In this document: positions 12,288-18,052 of the stretch, one piece after another
Numbering within the stretch: position 1 is the first letter of the stretch
Layout: the number at the start of each line of letters is the position of its first letter
Source: Thermoleophilaceae bacterium
GTDB taxonomy: Bacteria > Actinomycetota > Thermoleophilia > Solirubrobacterales > Thermoleophilaceae
DNA: 19,207 nucleotides
NCBI GenBank assembly: GCA_013696425.1
Contig: JACCYP010000219.1
Location: forward strand, 1-19,207
Direction: 5' to 3'
Position numbers and translations under genes: made by a program
The notes under the pieces: generated by a model
What the model saw: only the letters and a program-made list of their open reading frames with translations
The model's database searches: none
Told to the model about the DNA's origin: nothing

Positions 12288-13702
12288 CTTTCGCCTCGTT
12301 CATCCACGACGCCGAGTTCATCAACGTCGCCTACATCGTGGCGTTCGGGCTGTTCATCTACGGCCTCATGGGCCTCACCGGTCCGCGCACGGCCGTCCGC
12401 GGCAACCGCATCGCCGCGGTGGGCATGGCGATCGCTATCGGGGCCACCCTGCTCGTCGACGGGATGGGCAACTTCGGCCTGATCGTGCTCGGCATCGCGA
12501 TCGGCACCGCCATCGGCATCCCCGCCGCGCTCAACGTGAAGATGACCGCGATGCCGCAGATGGTGGCGCTTTTCAACGGCGTCGGCGGCGGCGCGGTGGC
12601 GCTCATCGCATGGGTCGAGTTCCGCGAGTCGGACGGCTTCTCCCACGGCGAGCCGCTGTATGTGGCGATCTTCACCCTCTTTGCCGCAATCGTCGGCTCG
12701 GTGTCCTTCTGGGGCTCGAACATCGCCTTCGCGAAGCTCCAGGAACTGCTCCCCGGCAAGCCGATCGGCCTCCCCGGCCGCGGTCAGCAGGTGGTGAACC
12801 TGCTGCTGCTGCTGGTCGCGATCGGAGCAGCCATCGCGATCGCCGCCGGCGAAACCTCGGAGGGCCTCTTCATCCTGATCCTCGTCGCGAGCGCGGCGCT
12901 CGGGAACCTGATGGTGCTGCCGATCGGCGGCGCCGACATGCCGGTGGTGATCTCGCTGCTGAACGCGTTCACCGGCCTCTCGGCCGCGGCCGCCGGCATC
13001 GCCCTGAACAACACCGCGCTGATCGTGGCGGGCATGATCGTCGGGGCCAGTGGCACGATCCTCACCAACCTCATGGCCGACGCCATGAACCGCTCGATCC
13101 CCAGCATCATCGCGGGCGGGTTCGGCGGCGGGGGCGGCCCGGCGATCACGGCCGACGACGGCGTCGACCGCACGGTCACCTCCACGAGCGCGGCCGACGT
13201 GGCGATCCAGCTCTCCTACGCCTCGAAGGTGGTCGTGGTGCCCGGCTACGGCATGGCCGTCGCGCAGGCCCAGCACGTGGTGCGCGAGCTCGCCTCCGAG
13301 CTCGAGAAGCGCGACATCGAGGTCTCCTACGCCATCCACCCGGTTGCGGGGCGCATGCCCGGGCACATGAACGTGCTCCTCGCGGAGGCCGACGTACCCT
13401 ACGAGCATCTCAAGGAGATGGGCGACATCAACCCCGAGTTCCAGCGCACCGACGTCTCGCTGGTGATCGGCGCCAACGACGTGACCAACCCGGCCGCCCG
13501 CGAGCAGACCGACTCCCCCATCTACGGCATGCCCATCCTCGACGTGGACCGCTCCGCAGCGATCATCGTGCTGAAGCGTTCTATGAACGCCGGATTCGCC
13601 GGTATCGACAACCCACTCTTCTACGACGACAAGACCTCGTTGCTCTTCGGCGATGCCAAGGGCTCGATAGCCGAGGTCCTCGCGGAGGTACAGGAGCTCT
13701 AA
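12284..13702 (+). CDS. pntB: NAD(P) transhydrogenase subunit beta (membrane domain IIb and NADP-binding domain III)
   Basis: Completes the transhydrogenase: proton-conducting helices followed by the NADP(H)-binding domain. 472 residues, the normal size. The membrane part (about 1-280) has many hydrophobic helices and the conserved stretch LNVKMTAMPQMVALFNGVGGG (83-103). Domain III begins at about 290, with VPGYGMAVAQAQ (319-330, the NADP-binding GxGxxxAQ loop), VAGRMPGHMNVLLAEA (354-369) and GANDVTNPAA (396-405). GTG 12284 overlaps the pntAB stop. The stop overlaps the FKBP lipoprotein start by one base (TAATG, 13700-13704), so the lipoprotein seems to be part of the same coupled unit. Confidence 0.97.
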   Translation: MTFASFIHDAEFINVAYIVAFGLFIYGLMGLTGPRTAVRGNRIAAVGMAIAIGATLLVDGMGNFGLIVLGIAIGTAIGIPAALNVKMTAMPQMVALFNGVGGGAVALIAWVEFRESDGFSHGEPLYVAIFTLFAAIVGSVSFWGSNIAFAKLQELLPGKPIGLPGRGQQVVNLLLLLVAIGAAIAIAAGETSEGLFILILVASAALGNLMVLPIGGADMPVVISLLNAFTGLSAAAAGIALNNTALIVAGMIVGASGTILTNLMADAMNRSIPSIIAGGFGGGGGPAITADDGVDRTVTSTSAADVAIQLSYASKVVVVPGYGMAVAQAQHVVRELASELEKRDIEVSYAIHPVAGRMPGHMNVLLAEADVPYEHLKEMGDINPEFQRTDVSLVIGANDVTNPAAREQTDSPIYGMPILDVDRSAAIIVLKRSMNAGFAGIDNPLFYDDKTSLLFGDAKGSIAEVLAEVQEL

Positions 13703-14214
13703 TGAGAATCGCCGCACTGCTTGCCACCCTGCTCATCGCGCTAGGCCTCGCAGCCTGCGGCGAGGAGAAGACCTCCGATATCCCCGACGGGGACGAGACC
13801 ACCGCCGCACCGGCGGCGCCCACGGAGACCGAGGCGGCGGCCACCCCCGACAAGCCGAAGGTCGAGAAGGGTGAGGGCAAGCCGCCGACGAAGCTCGAGA
13901 CCGAGGACCTGAAGAAGGGCACGGGCGCCGAGGCGAAGGACGGCGATGAGCTCACCATGCAGTACGTCGGCGTGCTCTTCGACGACGGCAAGGAGTTCGA
14001 CTCCTCCTACAAGGCCGGCCAGCCGTTCGAGTTCACCCTCGGAGAGGGCATGGTCATCAAAGGCTGGGACGAGGGCATCAAGGGCATGAAGGCCGGCGGC
14101 CAGCGCAAGCTGATCATTCCCGCGGACCTCGCCTACGGCGCCGAGGGCTCACCGCCCGACATCCCCCCGGACACGCCGCTCATCTTCGTGGTCGACCTCG
14201 AGAAGGTGAACTAG
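13702..14214 (+). CDS. FKBP-type peptidyl-prolyl isomerase lipoprotein
   Basis: Predicted membrane-anchored proline isomerase acting outside the cytoplasmic membrane, 170 residues. The signal peptide carries a lipobox, LAAC, with the lipidated Cys19. Residues 20-65 are a low-complexity Thr/Glu/Ala/Pro linker. The FKBP domain (about 66-170) has the expected landmarks: MQYVGVLFDDGKEFDSSY, PFEFTLGEGMVIKGWDEGI and PADLAYGAEG, ending in PLIFVVDLEKVN, with the aromatic active-site residues retained. It begins on the last base of the pntB stop codon, an unusual partner for a transhydrogenase operon; a chaperone role for exported proteins under energy stress is a guess. The next gene follows after 9 bases. 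Confidence 0.94.
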   Translation: MRIAALLATLLIALGLAACGEEKTSDIPDGDETTAAPAAPTETEAAATPDKPKVEKGEGKPPTKLETEDLKKGTGAEAKDGDELTMQYVGVLFDDGKEFDSSYKAGQPFEFTLGEGMVIKGWDEGIKGMKAGGQRKLIIPADLAYGAEGSPPDIPPDTPLIFVVDLEKVN

Positions 14215-14223
14215 CCGCCGGCA

Positions 14224-14697
14224 ATGCAGTTCGTCTTCTGTCCCGTCTGCGCCCGCGAGCTCGACGGCGACTCCTGCCCCGAGGGCCACTTCACCTTCTA
14301 CGACAACCCCGTCCCGGCGGTGCAGGGATGGGTCGAGCGCGATGGCGAGTTCCTGATCCTGAAGCGCGCCCGCGAGCCCCAGAAGGGGCGCTGGGACATG
14401 CCCGGGGGGTTCGTCGAGCCGGGCGAGCATCCGGAGGAGACCGTGCGGCGTGAGCTAATGGAGGAAACGGCGCTGAGCGTCGTCGTGGAGCGCCTGGTCG
14501 GCGTGTACCCCTCGGTCTACGGCGACACCGGGAAGAAGACGCTCGACTTCGCCTACCGGTGCCGCGTCGAAGGCGGGGAGTTCGCGCTATCGGATGAGAG
14601 CAGGGGCTCGCGGTGGCTCGCGCTCGCGGACTTCCCGGAGCTCGCGTTCGCGGCCGAGCGCGCGGCCTACGCGGATCTGACGCGCGGGCGCTCGTAG
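14224..14697 (+). CDS. NUDIX hydrolase with N-terminal zinc ribbon
   Basis: Predicted nucleoside-diphosphate-X hydrolase of 157 residues. The N-terminus holds a zinc ribbon (Cys6, Cys9, Cys18, His22: CPVC ... CPEGH). The Nudix box spans residues 62-84 (GFVEPGEHPEETVRRELMEETAL); it keeps the metal-binding REL-x-EE core but has Ala where the consensus has the last Gly. The substrate is not readable; lack of the NudC motif SQPWPFPxS argues against NudC proper, and ADP-ribose or a related dinucleotide is plausible. It lies 9 bases after the FKBP gene at the end of the transhydrogenase operon, so a link to nicotinamide nucleotide turnover is reasonable (inference). Its last 31 bases overlap the convergent gene on the minus strand. 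Confidence 0.92.
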   Translation: MQFVFCPVCARELDGDSCPEGHFTFYDNPVPAVQGWVERDGEFLILKRAREPQKGRWDMPGGFVEPGEHPEETVRRELMEETALSVVVERLVGVYPSVYGDTGKKTLDFAYRCRVEGGEFALSDESRGSRWLALADFPELAFAAERAAYADLTRGRS

Positions 14698-15032
14698 AGC
14701 AGCGCGGCGACCTTGCGCTCCGCCTCGCGGCTGCCCTCGTCGTGGAGCTCGGCCATCATGCGGCGAAGCTCGTCCTGGCGGTACTCGATGGCGATCTCGA
14801 GCTTGCGCTCGCAGGAGGCATGCAGATCCTCGTTCGAGCACCCGGCGGCGCGCGGCACGGGCACCCACACTTCGGAGAGCGGCGCCTCGAACCCCTCGCG
14901 GGGCTGCCAGCGCGGTGAGGTGAGCGCCTTCGGATGGAAGACGACGACCCCCTCTTCGAGGCCTTCGGTGCGAGCGATCTCGGCCACCGTCGAGGCGGCC
15001 CGATCGACCTGATCGGCGGTCGGAGTCTTCAT
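14667..15032 (-). CDS. Hypothetical protein, second gene of the PRC-barrel operon
   Basis: I do not recognise this 121-residue protein. It is soluble by appearance: an N-terminal helix (about 4-24), a beta-like middle with VVVFHPKALTSPRW and EVWVPVPRAAGCSNEDL, then a long charged helix (about 70-120) rich in Glu and Arg (CERKLEIAIEYRQDELRRMMAEL). Two cysteines (C65 and C74 by my count) lie either side of the helix start. It follows the PRC-barrel gene by 15 bases in the same direction, so the two are probably co-transcribed from the SigF-like promoter at 15469-15494. Its 3' end overlaps the NUDIX gene by 31 bases. A real gene is likely because the coding pattern is strong and the operon layout is tight. 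Confidence 0.65.
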   Translation of the reverse strand: MKTPTADQVDRAASTVAEIARTEGLEEGVVVFHPKALTSPRWQPREGFEAPLSEVWVPVPRAAGCSNEDLHASCERKLEIAIEYRQDELRRMMAELHDEGSREAERKVAALLYERPRVRSA

Positions 15033-15047
15033 GAGAAGGGCCTGTGG

Positions 15048-15434
15048 CTAGCCGTGGGCGAAGTCGGGGATGGCGCCGGCCGGAGCGGCCGAGGCGCCGC
15101 GATCAGAGCGCGCCTGAAGAGCCTGGATGCGCGCGTCCAGGCGGTAGTGCTCGCAGAGGGCGAGTTCACGCCGGCGCGAGAGAGGCGTGGCCGCGGTGAT
15201 CTCGGGCGCGCTCTTCACGACGTCGCGCTCGTAGGGCACCCACACGTGGCCCCCGCCCTGCACGGCATCGGTGACCGGGATCAGCACGTGCCGCGTCTCG
15301 AACCGGCGGGTGTTCACGAGCAGCCACTGCGCGGAGCCGTCCTGCACGTCCGCGTACACGGCCTCGACCTTGCCCAAACGACCGCCATATACGTCGTCGA
15401 CGCGAGCGCCGACCCAATCGAAAGTTTCGTCCAT
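15048..15434 (-). CDS. PRC-barrel domain protein
   Basis: A 128-residue protein with an N-terminal PRC-barrel (about residues 5-80): WVGARVDDVYGGRLGKVEAVYAD, then QWLLVNTRRFETRHVLIPV and HVWVPYERDVVKSAPEI. PRC-barrels are small beta domains found in RNA-processing and photosynthetic-reaction-centre proteins and in many stress-related bacterial proteins of unknown role. Residues 85-128 form a charged helix and an Ala/Gly-rich end. The ATG at 15434 has a good ribosome-binding site (GAGGCGG) upstream. A SigF-type promoter lies at 15469-15494. It is divergent from the sigma/anti-sigma fusion gene, with 188 bases between starts. The family call is firm; the function is unknown. Confidence 0.9.
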   Translation of the reverse strand: MDETFDWVGARVDDVYGGRLGKVEAVYADVQDGSAQWLLVNTRRFETRHVLIPVTDAVQGGGHVWVPYERDVVKSAPEITAATPLSRRRELALCEHYRLDARIQALQARSDRGASAAPAGAIPDFAHG

Positions 15435-15468
15435 CGCTACCGCCTCCTCAGCCGGCTCTCCCTCCCGA

Positions 15469-15494
15469 ATGCCCTGCCTTCCGGGGAGCTAAAC
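15469..15494 (-). promoter_or_regulatory. SigF/SigB-type promoter for the PRC-barrel gene
   Basis: Minus strand: GTTT (15494-15491), 16 bases, GGGCAT (15474-15469). One -10 deviation from GGGTAT, with the same 16-base spacing as the promoter of the SigF-type gene. Transcription would start near 15462, leaving a leader of about 28 bases that contains the ribosome-binding site. Confidence 0.55.
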
Positions 15495-15622
15495 CAGCTG
15501 GTCGATGGCCGCACCCGGGCGGCCCGTAAGGAACCCCCGCCCCAGCCCTTGTACAGACGATGGTCGCGACTTTCCCTGCCTCCCCCTGGCCCAGCCGCCG
15601 ACTCGGAGGTACTCTGGTTCCC

Positions 15623-16939
15623 ATGGCCGTTTCCGCAGGCGCCACGGCCCCCGTCGCAACCGACGAGGCTGCTCTCGCACGCCTCGCAGCCGACGGCGAC
15701 GGTGCCGCCTTCGCCACCCTCTACGACCGCTACGAGAACAAGATCTTCAACTTCTGTGCGCGCCTGACCGCGTCGCAGGAGGATGCCGCGGACGCCACCC
15801 AGGACACGTTCGTGAAGATGCTCGAGCGCCTGCCCGAGATGAAGGAGCGCGACCTCAACTTCGGCGCCTACCTCTTCACCGTCGCCAGGCACTCCTGCTA
15901 CCGCCTGATCGAGCGCCGCAAGAAGGCCGAGCCGACCGAGGAGATCTCCGATCTCGCGGCAATGGGCGGGGGTTTCGGGGGCGGCTCCGCTCCCGACCCC
16001 GGCGATCCCGACGAGGACCCCGAGCGCCGGCTGCTGCTGAAGGACCAGCAGGACGAGATCCGCGAGGCCAACGCCCGCCTGCCCGCACGGCAGCGCGAGG
16101 TGCTGGTCATGCGCGAGCTGGAGGAGATGTCATACGAGGACATCGCCGCCGTGATGGACATGAACGCGAACTCGGTCGCGCAGCTGATCTCGCGCGCACG
16201 GATCAGGCTCCGTGACGAGCTCGAGGGCACGGCGCTGGCCTCGATCGCCGTCACCTCGCCAGAATGCGAGCGCGCGCTGCCGCTCATCGCCATGCGCCAT
16301 GACGGCCAGCTGAAGAACGACTCCGACGCCGCCTGGCTCGACGAGCACATCACGAGTTGCGACACCTGCCGCGCCAGCCGCGAGGCGATGGAGGAGGCCG
16401 GCGCGTCCTACCGCCTCTGGGCGCCCGTCGCGGCGTTCGTGTGGCTGCGCGGCGAGGCGTTCGCCCACGCCGCCGAGAACACGGGCCACCCCTGGTCGGA
16501 GGAGACGCTTCCCCCACCCGGCGAGGGCGGCACCACCCCCGGTGGGGGCGGCGGTTCGGGGGGCGGCGGCTTCGGAGGTGGCGGTTTCGGCGGTCTTTCG
16601 CAGGGAGCCGGCAAGGCGCTCGCGGCCGGCAAGCGCGGCCTCTCGGGCAAGCGCGGCGCCGCGCGCATCGCGGCGACGCTCGGCGTGGCGGCGCTGTTCT
16701 CACTCGCCGTGGCCGGCACGATCTCCGAGGAGGTCCTCCCCGAGCAGCTCGACAACTCGGGAGCGGCGGTCGAACAGCCGGACCAGGCGCGGGCCTCCGA
16801 GGAGCCCACGACGACCACCACCGAGAAGGGCAAGAAGTCCACGAAGAAGCAGGGCGGGGCCGGGGCGGCCGCGCCCGCGGGCGACGCCGATGACACCGGC
16901 ACCACCGCGGCCGACGGCGCTCCCCGCTCGTCGGCGTGA
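15623..16939 (+). CDS. ECF sigma factor fused to zinc-finger anti-sigma domain and membrane anchor
   Basis: A single 438-residue chain with a sigma factor and, apparently, its own inhibitor. Sigma region 2 is at about 25-100 (ATLYDRYENKIFNFCARL, DAADATQDTFVKML, AYLFTVARHSCYRLIERRK); an acidic Gly/Asp linker follows; region 4 is at about 135-200 (LPARQREVLVMRELEEMSYEDIAAV, then a helix-turn-helix). Next comes a zinc anti-sigma motif: Cys215, then His242-x3-Cys246-x2-Cys249. Residues 300-325 are a poly-Gly linker, 348-366 a membrane helix (RIAATLGVAALFSLAVAGTI), and 390-438 a Thr/Lys/Ala-rich tail that should lie outside the cell. ATG 15623 is chosen over ATG 15560; TACTCT at 15610-15615 could be the -10 of a leaderless mRNA, and GGAGGT at 15605-15610 is somewhat far for a ribosome-binding site. 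Release by regulated proteolysis is the likely control (inference). The stop overlaps the next ORF (GTGA). Confidence 0.88.
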   Translation: MAVSAGATAPVATDEAALARLAADGDGAAFATLYDRYENKIFNFCARLTASQEDAADATQDTFVKMLERLPEMKERDLNFGAYLFTVARHSCYRLIERRKKAEPTEEISDLAAMGGGFGGGSAPDPGDPDEDPERRLLLKDQQDEIREANARLPARQREVLVMRELEEMSYEDIAAVMDMNANSVAQLISRARIRLRDELEGTALASIAVTSPECERALPLIAMRHDGQLKNDSDAAWLDEHITSCDTCRASREAMEEAGASYRLWAPVAAFVWLRGEAFAHAAENTGHPWSEETLPPPGEGGTTPGGGGGSGGGGFGGGGFGGLSQGAGKALAAGKRGLSGKRGAARIAATLGVAALFSLAVAGTISEEVLPEQLDNSGAAVEQPDQARASEEPTTTTTEKGKKSTKKQGGAGAAAPAGDADDTGTTAADGAPRSSA

Positions 16940-17220
16940 TCCGCAGGACCACCGGCGGTGGCACCACCAAGCGGCGCACCACCACCCGCAGGAAGTCCAC
17001 GAGCACCCCCAAGGCACAGGTCAAGCGCACGCCCACGAGCAGGCCGAAGGTGCAGACCCCGACCCCTACTCCCACGCCCAGGCCGACACCGACCCCCGAG
17101 CCGACGCCGGCCCCCACGCCCGAGCCGACGCCGGACCCGACCCCTACTCCCACGCAGACCACCCCAACGACTTCCGACCCGCCGCCCTGCACCGGGCGCC
17201 GCTGCCCGCCGACCCCCTAG
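16936..17220 (+). CDS. Pro/Thr-repeat ORF, possible displaced tail of the sigma/anti-sigma fusion
   Basis: A 94-residue ORF starting at GTG 16936 inside the stop of the fusion gene (GTGA overlap). The first 40 residues are Lys/Arg/Thr-rich; residues 40-80 are PTPTP/PEPTP repeats, ending DPPPCTGRRCPPTP with two cysteines. Such Pro/Thr stalks normally lie outside the membrane or span the wall, yet this ORF has no signal peptide or membrane segment. The preceding protein ends in a similar Thr/Lys-rich extracellular tail, and the two frames differ by -1. So either this is a coupled small gene, or its codons belong to the fusion protein by a frameshift, real or a sequencing error, between about 16894 and 16936. 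I cannot tell which. It ends one base from the convergent kinase stop. Confidence 0.5.
   Translation: MIRRTTGGGTTKRRTTTRRKSTSTPKAQVKRTPTSRPKVQTPTPTPTPRPTPTPEPTPAPTPEPTPDPTPTPTQTTPTTSDPPPCTGRRCPPTP
17058..17155. repeat. Imperfect tandem repeat encoding Pro/Thr stalk
   Basis: The 20-mer CCCGACCCCTACTCCCACGC occurs at 17058-17077 and again at 17136-17155. Between them, CCCGAGCCGACGCCGG occurs at 17095-17110 and 17119-17134, a 24-base period. All periods are multiples of three, so copy changes alter stalk length without breaking the frame. Confidence 0.8.
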
Positions 17221-17221
17221 A

Positions 17222-18052
17222 TCATCTGAGGCGTGTCAGCTGGTTGCCGTAGGGCCCCGCGCCCGTGAGGCACGTCGCGCCGCACAGCGCGCCGAGCTCA
17301 AGGGCGGCGGCGGTGCCCCGTCCCTCCCCTAGGCCGAAGGTGAAGCCTGCGGCGAACGAGTCGCCGCAGCCGTAGGCGTCACGCACAGGGCCCGGTAGGT
17401 CCGCCGCCGCGTAGTGCGCGGTTTCCCCGGCGCCCTCGGCATAGGCGCCGCCGTTTGGCCCGTCGGTGACCACCCAGCGCTTGGGCGGCGGATCGAGCGA
17501 GCCGGGCTCATACGCCTCGCCGGCGTCCGCGCCGCTGCCCACCAGCGCATCGAGCTCGACGCCTGCCTGCGCGAGCGTCTCCAGCTCGCGCGAGGTGGCC
17601 ACGAGCGTGCGCGCCTCGCGTGCACGCCGCAGCGCGACCGGATCGCCCGCCGTGAAGTAGACGGCGTCAGCGTCCGCGAGCTCCTCCCACGGCAGCGAGG
17701 AGTCCTCGCTGCTCGGGTGCGGCTTGGGCCCGAACACCGTGATCGTGCGCTCCCCGGCAGCGTCGAGGAAGGTGAAGCCCCGGCGCGTCCCGGCCGGCGA
17801 GAGGCTGGCCTGCACCCGCAGCCCGAGGCCCTCGAGGCGCTCGCGCGAGCGGGCGCCGATGTGGTCGTCGCCGAGGCTGGTGAAGAGCGTGGTGTCGGCG
17901 CCGAGGCGGCTCATCTGCACCGCCGCGACGGCGCCGCCCCCCGCGGCCTCGCACCAGACCCGGTCGGCGTAGCCGATCTGACCGGTCGCCGGCACCGACT
18001 CGACCTCCGCGAACTCGATCCACTCGACGTGGCCGACCACGGCGCACTTCAT
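17222..18052 (-). CDS. PfkB-family carbohydrate/nucleoside kinase
   Basis: Predicted ATP-dependent sugar (ribokinase-like) kinase of 276 residues. The N-terminal part has the PfkB glycine patch AAGGGAVAAVQMSRLGADTTLFTSLGDD (36-63), and VVTDGPNGG (194-202) fits the family's nucleotide region. The C-terminal signature is VRDAYGCGDSFAAGFTFGLGEG (223-244), with the anion-hole GCGD and catalytic base Asp231; the usual D-T-x-G-A-G-D is D-A-Y-G-C-G-D here. The sugar cannot be assigned. ATG 18052 shares its A with the stop of the upstream glycoside hydrolase (TAATG, minus strand), so the two are translationally coupled; phosphorylation of a sugar freed by that hydrolase is attractive but unproven. 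It ends two bases from the plus-strand Pro/Thr ORF. Confidence 0.92.
   Translation of the reverse strand: MKCAVVGHVEWIEFAEVESVPATGQIGYADRVWCEAAGGGAVAAVQMSRLGADTTLFTSLGDDHIGARSRERLEGLGLRVQASLSPAGTRRGFTFLDAAGERTITVFGPKPHPSSEDSSLPWEELADADAVYFTAGDPVALRRAREARTLVATSRELETLAQAGVELDALVGSGADAGEAYEPGSLDPPPKRWVVTDGPNGGAYAEGAGETAHYAAADLPGPVRDAYGCGDSFAAGFTFGLGEGRGTAAALELGALCGATCLTGAGPYGNQLTRLR

Noticed and set aside
11780..13717. 645-residue minus-strand ORF opposite pntB
   Set aside because: His/Asp/Arg-rich shadow of a well-conserved gene on the plus strand.
17058..17155. CRISPR-like or mobile repeat
   Set aside because: Repeats are short, imperfect, spaced in multiples of three and encode a Pro/Thr stalk; there are no spacers of uniform length.
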